From Pycnopodia helianthoides (Eukaryota; Echinodermata; Asteroidea; Forcipulatida; Asteriidae), in NCBI GenBank assembly GCA_032158295.1, contig CM063244.1, positions 6,142,510 through 6,206,509 on the forward strand: a stretch of DNA of 64,000 nucleotides, read 5' to 3'. The position numbers were made by a program, and so were the translations under genes. How positions within the stretch are numbered: the first letter of the stretch is position 1; each line of letters starts with the position of its first letter. Below are positions 39,400-50,999 of the stretch, piece by piece. A model generated the notes under the pieces. It was not told the origin of the DNA. It did not search any database and saw only the letters and a program-made list of their open reading frames with translations.

Positions 39400-40760
39400 T
39401 GTAGCTTCCAGTTTCCACAAGCAGTTGATTGTATTATCAAATCATGACAGGCGTCCATGCAATCAGCTTTCTGATAGTCCAGTAACTTGAGTAATCGCAG
39501 AACTTTCCGTAACTTTTTTTTTTTTTTGCTGTGTAACATTATCGCTCCTTCTCAGTCTTCCGTTGAAGATAGACAAGACTTTGTGATTTATGAGTAAATG
39601 ACGCAGCAAAGAACAGAAGTGCTTTGATTTGTCTGAATGATCTGAACACATGATGGGTCAATAGTGACATTAAGTGAGTCATGGAACAATCCCAAGTTTT
39701 GGGGTTGTGTAGGGAATGAAATTGGAATTCCCCGTAACTCTGCATCTTCTCAGCTAGGTTTTAGAAAAAGGGTTGTCAAGTTTGCTGTAAATTAAAAAAC
39801 AACAACGTGCATCCAATTAGCATTTGCGAGGTGAGTTTGAATTATTGTCTGGAACAGTGACTTGCGTGGTTGGCAATCACATGCTCAATTTGAAGTCTTC
39901 AGACTAAAATATACTGTTGCTAGGTTGTACATCACATGGTTTGGGGTAAACTTTTGCATGGCAATCCTCCAGATCAGAAAAGACTGACATCCTTGGGCCA
40001 GACATTTGAAAGTATCACAGATTTTCTCAAAAGAGAAAAAAGAAACCACTTTGCATTGCTTTGTTTTATAGTCAGGGTTTTAATTGACAATGATATTCAA
40101 AAAAAAAATTAATTCCAGATGTTTTGAAAAATTCATCCTGTCCCTGAGCACAGAAAAATTGCAGAAATTCCGGCATTAAGTGGTTAGTTTTCAGTTTCAA
40201 TTCCAGTGTCCAATTTTAAGTTATTGTTTGTTCAACCCAAAAGTATTGTTTGTTTTAAGCATGAAAACAGGCATTAAACAAGGCTACCAGACAGGGGCCT
40301 GGAAAATAATGAGTTTGGGGGAATAACTCGAACAAAGAATCCAAGGTACTTTGCTCTGTCTCCGTCCCCCTCGTCTTCTTGGTTGTACCTTGTACTGTAC
40401 CTTGTACCTTGTACCTTGTAGAAATTTCTTCCTAAAAACATCTGCTAGGGGCTATGACTTGAAGTTTTTTTGGTTACAGTACTTATACAGTTAAATTACA
40501 GAGAAAACAGGGTGCCCAAAATATGGAATAAGGCATCAGAGAAAGACGCCCAGACACCCCCTCTGGCAAACACTATGATTTGAATGTACATGTACAGGTG
40601 TGGGGCATGGAATTTGAAGGTGTTTCTGTTACCACTGGCCATGTCCTTGGTGCCACTCCAAAATGTCACCATAAACTTGAAGATTTTGTAATAGATATAC
40701 CCTTTTTTAAATTAACTTGTCCTTGCCTCTTCAAAGATGAATTTGCAGGCTCACTTGTAT
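39400..40760. other. Non-coding stretch
   Basis: No exon with supporting splice sites is seen. A short ACCTTGT tandem run lies at 40385-40421. The rest is AT-rich unique-looking sequence. Confidence 0.4.
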
Positions 40761-40766
40761 GTATCC

Positions 40767-40932
40767 AGGGGCCGATTTCATAGAAATTATGCTCACCAGA
40801 TTTAGCTTACCAGCCAAAACACCATGTCACGTGTACCATTTGTGACTGGTGTCCTGCTCATTTTTGTTGAAGCAGAAATTTGTTAAGCTATATTTTCTGA
40901 TTATAAGCAGCTCTATGAAATTGGGCCCTGGG
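40767..40932. repeat. GGGCCCAATTTCAT-type foldback MITE, typical copy
   Basis: It begins CAGGGGCCGATTTCATAGA and ends AGCTCTATGAAATTGGGCCC followed by TG. The interior has ACCAGCCAAAACACCATGTC and GTGACTGGTGTCCTGCTC, which recur inverted or direct in other copies. At about 165 bp it is the best-defined member of the family. Confidence 0.75.
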
Positions 40933-41055
40933 CTCAATCTTGCAAAAGATAATCTTTTAAGATGAGCTGTCAATACTGCCATAGTGATTTGTCTTGTGAC
41001 ATCACACTTTGCTTAGCAATTGAGATTGATACACAGTTAAGAACAATCGTAGCAG

Positions 41056-41400
41056 GGCCCCAATTCCATAGAGCTGCTTGAGCAGAAAATGTAACTTAAC
41101 AAATTTCTGCTTGACAAAAATGAGCAGGATACAATTTACAGATGACATGATACTTTATCTGGTAATCTTACTCTGGCAAGTATAACTTTGTGTGCTTAGC
41201 TACTTCTAGTGAAATTCTAGGGACCAGTTTCAAAGAGCTGCTTCAGGATATAGATTTGCTTAGCATGGTAATATGTTGCTTGATCAAAACAAAAAGGAGA
41301 ACCAGCCAAAATGCATTTTAGTTGTACTGTCTGTGACTGGTTCTCTGAAACTTTGCTCAGCAGATAAATTTACCAAGCAATAACTGACGCCTGAATGCAG
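41056..41400. repeat. Two adjacent foldback MITEs of the same family
   Basis: The first (41056-41222) begins CAGGGCCCCAATTCCATAG and ends AATTCTAGGGACC. The second (41219-41400) begins GGGACCAGTTTCAAAGAGCT and ends near ACTGACGCCTG. They share TTAAGCAG/TTGAGCAG motifs and appear to overlap at one shared end. Confidence 0.55.
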
Positions 41401-41639
41401 GCATGTGATTTATCAGGATCTGTCCTGATTTCAGGGTATTACAATGGTCTCCCTGCTCCTTCCAGATTTTCTTGAAAGAGGTGAAATTGCCATCACAGAG
41501 ATGAAAGACTTGGCCCTTGTGACCAAACCTTCAGGTGTCTAATTGAAATGATGCAGAGAGTCTGTAAACCTCTACAATTTACGATTTTGCAATTCTATTG
41601 GTTTTGTCTCCACACAAAGAGAGAACTTTAATGTCTGCA

Positions 41640-42480
41640 GTTTTCGGATTTTTAATGTTAAAAAAATTGTCAGTGGCCTGACGTTTCGACCCCAGCAGCT
41701 CTTTCTCAAATGCTAAATGACAACACAACACACATAAACAGGTATAGAAGCAGTCGAGTGGAAATAGATGAAAAGAGAGAGGGGCAAGAAAGCACAGTTA
41801 AGAACAATCGTAGCTGAAACTGCCATCACTGATGAGATAAGAGACTTGGCCCTTGTTGTGACCAAACTTTCAGATGTTTGAAATGACGCAGAGAGTCTGT
41901 AAACCTCCACACAAAGAGGGAACTCTTCAGTTTTTAGGATTTTAATGGTAGAAAATAATTAGTATATTATTGTAACAGAAGCAGTCGAGTGGAAAGAGAT
42001 GAAAAGAGAGGGGCAAAAAAGCACACAGAAAAAGCAAGGGATGAACAACGAAGAAGGAGACAAAGGGTGGGGTAGGAGTGAAGGGGCTTCTTAGACCATA
42101 AGGGGTTGGAAACACAAAGGTTAAAATCAATGGTGGGAAGTGGGGAAAAAAAGGAATTAGTTAGTGACTGAGGCAGACAAAAACGGGGATATCTGTGGGA
42201 AAAAAGGAGAAGGCAAAGACAAAAAGTTATTAGTCATTTCCCTCTTGGATGTTCAGACCGTGGGGTTGAATGGTCTAGAGGCACCTTATCCACAGTTTCT
42301 CCTTACTCAGACGAACAACCTCTCTGTGGTTATGTAGTGCCTCAATGCCCTGTAAAATCATGGCAGAAATGGAGTGGGTAGGAAGATTGAAGTGATGTCC
42401 TAGGGGCATATCCAACATTTGGGTGTTGACTGTGGGTATGTGGCCACTTTTGATAGTCATACAATTTTGTACATGGTGCT
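41640..42480 (-). pseudogene. Penelope-like element, second 3' relic
   Basis: The minus strand at 42460-42275 encodes LGHHFNLPTHSISAMILQGI and LSKEKLWIRCL, the same C-terminal block as at 30382-30130. The tail (GAGTGGAAAGAGATGAAAAG, GTTTCGACCCCAGCAG) is present twice, at 41680-41770 and 41960-42010, indicating a partial internal duplication or two overlapping insertions. Confidence 0.6.
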
Positions 42481-42539
42481 CTCCATCACATCCACTGTAT
42501 CATAGTTCAAAGCATGACTCTTGTACAGCAAGGTTACTC

Positions 42540-42690
42540 GTTCACGGAAGTCAAAATAATACCTAGGGCAAACCTCAGCTTCTGCTCTGGCTCCGGCTTT
42601 GTGCTCCGGTGTGTGTTGAAGCACCCTGCAAAATACCGGCTGCTCTGAAATTGACAATAGAGCCTAAGCCAGAGCTTAGGTTTGGAAAGG
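42540..42690. repeat. Short foldback with CTCTGGCTCCGGCT-type arms
   Basis: AACCTCAGCTTCTGCTCTGG on the left is roughly mirrored by CCAGAGCTTAGGTTTGG on the right. A 25-base T-rich run follows at 42700-42728. It resembles the inverted hexamer element at 52785-52965. Confidence 0.5.
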
Positions 42691-42729
42691 GCCACTAATA
42701 TTTTTTTTTTTTTTTTTTTTATTTTTTTA

Positions 42730-43856
42730 TAAATCTCCTTGAGCTTAGAATGTTCCCGAAAGAAGTAAAGCAATCACCAAAGGGAGACCGAAATAGTCCG
42801 CATTGTGTCCATACCTGTAGTTTTATATTTCTGGTGATGCACAGAGTCTTATTTGAAATATGGGAGATTCAGGGTCTAAAATAAAGGGGTTACCCTGGCC
42901 CGCAATTCATTTATCAGGAATGTTTGTAGACATCAACTCTCATCCCTGATGTATGGATGAACCACTCAAATAATAGCTAAAGCTGGTGTACACATAATGG
43001 GTGTGGTGAGTAGGATAGGGAGGGAGGAGGAGGACATGGGAAAGAGGTTGTGACATCGGATCACGCTCACAACTGAATTTGATTTTTTTAACATGGTTAG
43101 TTTCAATTTCAACGCAAAGGGGGAAAACCCAACCGCTTGTCTCCAACCCCCCGCCCCAACCACCACTTCACTTCCCCTATGGATCATCCGATTTTGATTT
43201 TTTGGGAAAGTGATGTAAAAAAGAAAAACATTCAGCTAGATTGATCTCATGACTCTGATCCCCTGGTTATAACGTGCAAAGTTGATCAAAACATCAACAC
43301 CGTCAAGTGCTGGAGCCGGGAAGACCATCTGTGACTGTGTTGCCATTTGAATACAATATCAACTTCCTATATGCTTCCTTTATATGTTTCACATGTCCAA
43401 AGGCTGATCAGTCCTTCCTCCTTCCCTGTTGTTGACTGCGATTGGCAGTATTTATTGTGGAACGGCAACTTCCTTTTCTAGAATTACGTTGACGTACTTC
43501 CACCTTGTAACAACCGTTGGATAAAGCACCCCCCCCCTCATGAAAGATTGTTATTTTTCCTGTGAGATTGAATGAATACTTCTGTGAGTCTCAACATTAT
43601 TCATGACAGCCAAAGTTGTCATTAACATCCTTAGGGGTCCACTGGTCTCATGTGAGCCATGACAACTTCAGGCCACATCCTCCGCCATGTCTTAAAACGG
43701 TTGAGGGATTGTTGCAAGTCAAGTCTCTTAGTCTGTGACCTTTTGAGGGATTGATCAAAATCATACCTCGGATCTTTGACATTTTGAAAGATTATCTCAA
43801 GTCAAGCTTAAAGTCTTGTGTCATCTTGAGAGGTTTTTCCACATTTAAATTCCAAT
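42730..43856. other. Non-coding stretch
   Basis: No exon or element is recognised. Sequence complexity looks normal, with several C- and G-runs. Confidence 0.35.
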
Positions 43857-44535
43857 CAAGGCTCAAATTTTACACTGGAGTGCAGGCCCGAGGCCAGTAG
43901 TGTCAGGCCAGTAAACTCATGACTGGACAAGTCCGGAGGTCTTACGTTTTTCAATTGAATAAAAATGCCTCACTGTGTAATATCTTGAACAAAAACATTT
44001 TATCTTCAAATGTTGAGTTTGAGTCTGACGAAATACCTTTCGATTCTATTGAGTAATGAGGTATGCTTAACACCCATAAAGACGAAGGAGATCAATCTTA
44101 CACCTAATTAAGTCTTAGTTGTAGCTAAAGTAGTAGTCCAGGCCGATTTTCCTTCCTCCCGCCAAGGTGGTAGTTAATAAGCAGGACAGTTCTTTTCAGA
44201 ACTGAGAAGTCTCCCGAATTCCGAAAATCTACTCCGCGGTAGTAGAATAAATAGCAAGACAAGTTCTCTAAAGAACAAAATCTACACGGCAAAGTAGATA
44301 TTTATACACATGGTGTTACCGCAAACCGAATATATATTGATACCTCACCATGCAATGCCTCAAAAACCATATAGGTCTTAGTGCTTGTTCAAATAAAATT
44401 TATAAAACAGTTAAATACCTGTTAAACTCTGATAGGAAGCATTTTCTACCACTAATTCTGGTCTTGTAAAAATATTTTTGGTCCAGTAAACAAGTCCTGT
44501 GGTCTTGTGGATTTTCCCCCTCAATTCGAGCCCTG
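43857..44535. repeat. hAT-like MITE, copy 4, with a nested insertion
   Basis: The ends are CAAGGCTCAAATTTTACAC and CAATTCGAGCCCTG. Between about 44095 and 44385 it holds a second element with GTGTTACCGCAAACCGAATA, AGTTCTTTTCAGAACTGAG and CTACACGGCAAAGTAGA, belonging to the family at 63370-63635. The nested order shows that the inner family moved later. Confidence 0.65.
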
Positions 44536-44692
44536 CAAATTACATTATTAATTTGAAAAAATCGGTACGTAATTTTCTGCTCAAATACTACAGAGAAATA
44601 ACTAAATAATCAAAATATCTTTTTATTTCTATGTTAATTTAAATGTCATATTCTTTTTATAATTAAGCATCAAGTAGCAAATCAAAAGAGAA

Positions 44693-44875
44693 ACTGACTA
44701 GGTAAATTTTAAGTAAATTTAGGTTGAACAAAGAAGAATTGACTAGAGCGGGACTTGAACCTGCGACCACAGGGCTAGATAGTTCAGGTGGTAGAGCGCC
44801 GGCATGTTAATCCAGAGGTCACAGCTTCATATCCCGCTCTAGTCAATTTGTCTTTGTTCAACCCAAAGTTCTTTA
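44693..44875 (+). repeat. Chimeric SINE: inverted head fused to a plus-strand copy
   Basis: GACTAGAGCGGGACTTGAACC and CTGCGACC (minus-strand head fragment) run straight into GGGCTAGATAGTTCAGGTGG and GTAGAGCGCCGGC (plus-strand head), then TCCCGCTCTAGTCAATTTG. AAACTGACTAGGTAAATTT and TTTGTTCAACCCAAAG bound the outer sides. Confidence 0.65.
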
Positions 44876-44879
44876 TACA

Positions 44880-46920
44880 AGCATCAAAATAATTACAGTT
44901 GTCAATAGAAAGTATTTTGTATTGACGTCAATGCTCGAAGATTAATTTGCACCAAGGGGCCTGTTTTGGTGACTCTGACCATTGACAAGTTTCTGGCGTA
45001 AAATTCACTGACCGAAACTATATCGGGGAAAGTGTAAAAATAAAGGAAAAACTGTTATATTGAACTTGTCTTTTTGTAAAAAAGTTCAGTTCCTGTCCTC
45101 ATGCTACTTCACCAATGGTCAAATTTCACGCGACGCTCAACAGATGCGTGTACGCGTGCATACTTTTTATACTTTACTTTGGGAACTAAATGTATTGCGT
45201 TACGCGTTATTAGCGCCCGTGTAAGCTTTGTGTGCCAGCACTCGCATGGCAATAAATGCTGTACGCGCTTTAGCCAACCGGTCTTTAACAGCACATGCAG
45301 CTATGTCTTTATCAGCTGTTTAAACATGGTCATGTGACCACCTTTCAACCAATAGGGCTGCCTGAAATGTATTTATGAATATTTATTATCATAATTAAAG
45401 GTGATTTTTCTTAATCGTCCCTTTAACTTGTTGAAATCAGAATGTGCGTTTTTATAATTTTTGATGTGTATAATATAAGCAACACTATTATTACTATTAC
45501 TATTTTTCAAACATATGTGCTCTCCCCCCTCCCACCAGCCCAATTCACCGCCAGTCATTCTTAGCACACTTCCATTGACAAACTGACCAGGGCATTTCTC
45601 AGTTTGATGACCTTACTTTAAAAACAAAACAAAAACAGGACAAACGAATTGTCTAAACCTAAAATGAGAACAATATGCACAGACCAGAAGGCCACACCTG
45701 TTCACATAGGAGTCCACCATCAACGTGTGTTCCAGTAGAAAGGTAGGCTTCTTATAAGACTTCTTTGATCATTTGCCGTTCTTGCATCTGAATAAGTAAT
45801 GTCAAAAGCCCCCAAATTGAACATAATCTCTTTTTCAAATAAGACCTGTTATTTAATGAATAGTGGATGAAATGACAGTCAACATCCGAAACTCAATTGG
45901 ATCCGGTCGCTTATAAGTTCATCTGAGTGAAGAACTGTGTAAATTTGTCATCTTTGATTAGGAGAGGGTAGAGTTGGGCCAATATTTGTTGTAGTCTTTA
46001 GCATGGCATTATTGTGTTCTCTTTTGGAAAGTTAGAAAAGTAAAGATCTATGTCTGGTAGCTTTGAGACCAACCACTAAGTAAATTATAAGTATCGAGGG
46101 AGGTTTTTAGAGGAAAGTTTCATGGAATCAATGAAAACATGGACGTGTTTAAGATTCATTACCATGTCAACAAAGAACACAACTTAGTGTTCATTGTTTG
46201 GCAAAGAAAGTTGTTTTCATTCCAGTAGAAAGGTAGGGTTCTTAGGAATATACTTCTTTTAAGGTTTACCCTTCTTGCCTTTTTCCTTCTAACATTATTT
46301 AACCGATAAACTATGAGTTGCTTATTTATTATTAGTGTTTTAAGAACTCCATGCATATATTTGTATTTCCTTATTTCATTTGCATTCAAGTTTGAAACAA
46401 TCAGGAAGTATACTAGCACTCAGTGTAGTCAACTTGCCTTAAACCAACATTGGCCTCCTTATTTAATTTTGTGTAAAGAAAAAAGATGTGAAGGGCAAGA
46501 AATAGCTGAAAAAGTTGGGTTTCGGCTTCAATAAGCTTCTCACGTGAGTTCGGCTTAGCACTATCAATCCGCTCAGTGGTGCAACATTGCATGGACTCCA
46601 GAACTCCTGCAAACAGAAGGCTACATATTTTTTGCATTAGATTATTGAAAAGTTCATAGCAAATCCTTGAACCTTTCCTGGAACTGCAGGTATTGCAGCG
46701 CTATTGTTTTTAAAGAAACAAACATGTGCGATGATTATTTGGTGACTGGTGATTGACATTTTGTTGTGTAACCTTCCCCTTGAAGGAACTCTAATGAGCT
46801 CAAACATCCACTGACCCCACTCCATCTTTCCCTTTAACCCAGTTTACATAAAATACCTGCTTTCTAGCCAAGCCTTTGCCCACAGTGTGATAATAATAAC
46901 TGAAGTGTCATGCTAGCGAG
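44880..46920. other. Non-coding stretch with one weak direct repeat
   Basis: CCAGTAGAAAGGTAGG followed by TTCTTA is seen at about 45733 and again at 46222, roughly 490 bp apart. No exon is recognised in this interval. Confidence 0.4.
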
Positions 46921-46924
46921 TCAA

Positions 46925-47265
46925 GGCTGCAGTGCCTGCCACTGAAGCAAGCACTGGTTACCACCCAAGTCGGCAATTCCTGCCACTCAAGTCGGAAATT
47001 CCTGCCACTCAAGTCGGCAATTCCCGCACCCCAGCCTATAATGACTGCCATATTAACACACTTTGCCTACTAATGCCTGCCACCCAAATCAACAATGGCT
47101 GTCACACGAGTCAGAAATGCCCGCCACCAAAGTCTACGGTGACTGCCAGCTTAACACACTTTGCCTATCACACAAACTATCAATGCCTGCCAACCGAATC
47201 CACAAAGGCTGTCACCTAAGTCAGCAATGCCCGCCACCCAAGCCAGCTTGACTGCCAGGCATACC
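46925..47265 (+). repeat. Degenerate ~23 bp minisatellite (TGCCTGCCACCCAA)
   Basis: Diverged units of the form AATGCCTGCCACCCAAGTCA recur. AACACACTTTGCCTA appears at two places about 115 bp apart, suggesting a larger period. Related units continue after a SINE at 47665-47745 and weakly at 48060-48180, so the SINE split the array. Confidence 0.75.
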
Positions 47266-47329
47266 AACATAGCCGAGGACCTAAGCTAGCAAGGGTTGCC
47301 ACCCAGGTCAATAAAGCTGTCATCTTAAT

Positions 47330-47665
47330 GATAATAATGGCTTCTTAAATAGCGCTCAAATCCTCCTCAATGACGCTCATGGCACTCCAACATTATTTCC
47401 CCCGGGTAACTGGGCCATTTGTGTCATTCCTTAAACCATCTCAGCTCCATTTGGAGTATAACAGCCTGTTATGCCAAATATATAGCGCACCGAACCATCT
47501 CTGCCTTCACAGGTACTTATTTACTCCTTGGTGAAGAGAAGGTTAAGTGTCTTGCTCAAGGACACAAGTGTCAGAACCGTGATGCAAACCCACACCCTGA
47601 TGACTCAGCCACCAGAACTTGGGTCCGATGCACTAAACCGTTCGGTCACGACACGCCACAATGCC
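47330..47665 (-). repeat. tRNA-derived SINE inserted in the minisatellite
   Basis: The minus strand starts TGGCGTGTCGTGACCGAACG, then a B-box-like region and CTTGAGCAAGACACTTAACC. The far end is ATTATTATCATTA with AGCGCTATTTAAGAAGCC. It is flanked on both sides by TGCCACCCA-type minisatellite units. Confidence 0.65.
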
Positions 47666-47924
47666 TACCACTCTAACAATGACTGCCATTCAAACCAACA
47701 GTGCCAGCCTGCAGCCACCCAAATCAACAAAGTCTGCCAGTAATCAGCAGTCAGTCAGTAATCTTTCCAATGTACCTTTAAGTGTAACAAGACTTTAAAC
47801 TTTCACTTCCTTCCATCAAATCATCAGTACCTATCAATACATCCTAAGCCGGCAGTGATTAAGTTCTATGTGGCAAAGAATGCTCAAAAATGCAGCAAAC
47901 TGAAAACCTTAGCAATCAACCAGG

Positions 47925-48056
47925 GCCCAATTTCATAAAGCTGTTAAGCAAATGTTTATGCTAAGCAAAAATTAGCAGGGAACCAGTCTTAAGCTGTATA
48001 CATTATACGGTATATTGGCAGGTAACCTGTTTCTGCTAAGCAGAAATTTGGCCCAG
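47925..48056. repeat. GGGCCCAATTTCAT-type foldback MITE, short copy
   Basis: It begins CAGGGCCCAATTTCATAAAG, contains TGCTAAGCAAAAATTAGCAG, and ends TGCTAAGCAGAAATTTGGCC. The right end is incomplete. Confidence 0.65.
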
Positions 48057-48939
48057 CATGCATGACTTCCAACACCATAGCTGCCATTTACCTGTCCCGC
48101 TTTGCAGCATGCCCACCCTCACCAGCAACGCCTGCCATTCTATGGGGAGCATTTCCTGCCAACCACAGCCCATACCACCAAGTTGCCAAACCTTTAACAA
48201 AGCATCATCATCATGTGAACATGTATTTACTTTTTCATTTTTATTTCTGATAGTATACATTTATTGATTTAAACTCTGATACTCAGAAAAAATGTCCTGT
48301 TTCACTATTTCTTCGTCCTGTGTGTGAAATCCAGGGCTCACGCTGATGACATACTACAATATTTCATGGACGTCATCAAGCAAAAAAGAAAACAAACCAA
48401 TTTCCCTTGACCCATTTACAAAAGTAAAAAGTTCCTGGTTCCAATTTAAGATCGGCAAACTGCCCATGTTTTTGTTCTCCTTTTTGTGTCGCTTCAGGGA
48501 CCCGGAAAAAACTGCCCACTGAATGTTTGGCGCACTATATAAAGTTGTTTTGCACGAGCCCGGTAACCCTGTTAACTCCATAACAACACAGCACTTTTGA
48601 ACTTTAAATGTCTTCATTTTGTATCCTTGAAGTAAATTAGATTTAACAGTTATGGGCAGTGACCTTGCCACTCCATGTTCCACTACAGATTGGCCCAACC
48701 TCCAAGCCGTGTAATTTTTGGCACCTGACTGGTGTGGGTGTAACATCCATATTACACCGGCAGCTCTGCTTGTAACTGTCATTCACAAAAATACATTGAA
48801 AGTGTCCCAGGAGGTGTAAGAGTATCTGTGGTTATACCACTCACAGCCCCTGGGCAACCCCTGAGGTCTTTACACCTTACAGTGAGGGTACCCCACGCCA
48901 CCACCACTGACCCAGCCAACCGGCAAACCACTGAGCTCC

Positions 48940-48948
48940 TATAAAAAG
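48940..48948 (+). promoter_or_regulatory. Candidate TATA box
   Basis: TATAAAAAG is a strong TATA match in a locally more GC-rich interval. It lies about 370 bp upstream of a short open segment that ends in a consensus donor. Function is inferred from spacing only. Confidence 0.35.
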
Positions 48949-49305
48949 TGCAGTAGTGGAAGAGAGATCTCCAGAAGTTACCCCAAGACTGTTGATTCAG
49001 CGTGTCTGGCTAAGTCCCCCCAACCTGTTGCAAGCAGCTGTCCCTGTAGTGACACAGTCAGAATCGGTGATCACTGCCCAATGGTGCGTACCCCCCATCA
49101 AAGCCCAAACCCATTATTACTCCAGATCTGATTGTGTGATCATCATCTCTGGACAAGGAGCTGATCAGCGGACGGACACGGCTCGTGTGTTGTGAACTCT
49201 GATCACAGGCTTCGGTTTTTCTCAACTTTGGCACAGGACCAAGGTGCTTCATTCACCTGGAGAGGTCTGCTTAACATTTTGAAGTCAATTTTTTGCTGGT
49301 TGTCG

Positions 49306-49352
49306 ATGCTGCAAATCAAGATGCACATGATTCTGAAGTGCCTGGCAATAAT
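49306..49352 (+). CDS. Possible first coding exon of an unidentified secreted or membrane protein
   Basis: ATG at 49306, or the in-frame ATG at 49321, opens MLQIKMHMILKCLAI. The frame then meets a consensus donor, AAT then GTGAGT at 49353. The peptide is short and hydrophobic, as for the start of a signal peptide. With a TATA box at 48940 and a leader of about 350 bp this could be exon 1 of a gene running to the right. No later exon was recognised up to 64000, so the gene would need a very long intron. It may be chance. Confidence 0.25.
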
Positions 49353-49688
49353 GTGAGTACCAACTTTTCTCTGATCTTTCAATTACTTGTAAAAGAAATA
49401 ATTTATGATTACCCAAACTGGCGCAAAACGGGGTAAAACTCCATCGGAAGATGACCCTTTAGCTCAATTTGTAATTTGATTTAATTTTGCAAGATTGCAT
49501 GAATCGCAAAAAAAATGAAGAAGTTGTCTGCTGTCTAGCAAAGTTTGCTTTAACAAAATGTAATGAGCTCACTTTAACCATGGAGCTATAACAAAGTGAA
49601 ATCATCTTTACTGTCTACTGTGAAATTTTATAGGAGTTCAACTGACAAAAAATAACCAATTTGAGATGCAATAAAATTATCTGCTTGA

Positions 49689-50053
49689 TTAAAGGTATTA
49701 TACAGGATTGGTAAGGATTGTTTAATTTTAGTCTGAAAACTTACTGATTATGAAATTCCTACTGGAACTATTTTTTCTGTGAAACATTTCCCTCTAAAAT
49801 AAAGTCACATTCGAGAAAACTAGCTGAAAACCTTAAAAGCTCAACAGCTGATACAACCAAAATTAAGGACAATGTGTTTCCGTGCTGAAAATTGTGCATG
49901 GTTTTTCACTATTTTCTCCTGACTCACACAACAGATTAGTTCCAAATTTTCACAGGTTTGATATTTCTTGTATAGGCTGGTTGATCACACAAAACATGAA
50001 CACTGTCTATGACTATTTTTGCCAGCTCTACCAATCCTGTATAGTACCTTTAA
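49689..50053 (+). repeat. TTAA-flanked MITE, family D, full copy
   Basis: It is bounded by TTAA on both sides, with inverted ends AAAGGTATTATACAGGATTG and CAATCCTGTATAGTACCTTT. The interior GTTTTTCACTATTTTCTC and TTTTCACAGGTTTG echo family A (2723-3067), so A and D are probably related subfamilies. Confidence 0.75.
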
Positions 50054-50540
50054 ACTTGAACTTAATTTTACTTTAAATCTATGGTAATTGTCTGGTATTC
50101 TTTATAAAAAAAAGTCACTTCTACAGAAAATTTAAGCTAGAAAATTTTGCTCAGATGGCTGAGTTCTCTTTTCCTCCTTTAGTTTAAGAAAAAACACATC
50201 TAAGAACCAATCAAAGTTTCCTGTGTACATTTTGATAGTTTCCTCTTTTTATGAATGTCGACAAAAGTGGGTGTCACAAACCGTATGGTCCAAAAACGTC
50301 CACCCATATATTTGTGTCTGTGTCGGCCTACATGTTTTAAAGTCATTATGTACAAATATAGACGGTGTGACTTGTGAGGTACTCCTTATGGGAATTACTC
50401 CCTTCTGAAAGTCACGAACTGTTTGTTTATGATTCAAACGCAGATTGATATTTGATCAATTCTAAACGCGTAGTTGATTCCTACGGGTACAATTGTTTGT
50501 TCTCACAAAATAATTTCTTCCAGTAGTTTCACTGAATTGT

Positions 50541-50708
50541 TTAAAGGTATTATACAGGATTGGTAGAGCTGACAAAACAGTCGCAAACAAAGTTCATGTT
50601 TTGTGTGATTAACCATGTACATGAAATAACAAACCTGTGAAAATTTGAGCTCAATTGGAACTGTCCTCTTTTGTGTCCTCGGTGAGCGACTGGAGATTTC
50701 CACTTTAA
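50541..50708 (-). repeat. TTAA-flanked MITE, family D, deleted copy
   Basis: It starts TTAAAGGTATTATACAGGATT, continues GTAGAGCTGACAAAA (complement of the right end of 49689-50053) and ends near a TTAA at 50705-50708. Most of the interior is missing. Confidence 0.65.
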
Positions 50709-50999
50709 TAGGGCAGGGAGTTCAGTGACCTTTGTGGAATGAGGGGAGCATTGTAAACAAGGGAGGAGGGCATTGTTGGGAAGGGGGAAATCTCCAGTGT
50801 CTGGGCGTCTGAGTCTCAGGCACCGTTGGTCGGGAATTGTAAACAGACGTACTTCCCTGTGAAATATTATGCAGTCAGGGCGTGAGCCAGAATTCAGAAA
50901 TAGGAGGGGGAGGGGGTGTTTAATCTGCTTTAGAGTTTTTTAAAAATAGGGTGTTAAATCTGCTGTAGGGTTCAAAATAGGGTGTTGAAATCATTAATG

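Noticed and set aside
46932..47251. 95-codon frame rich in Pro, Thr and His
   Set aside because: It is produced by the degenerate TGCCTGCCACCCAA minisatellite.
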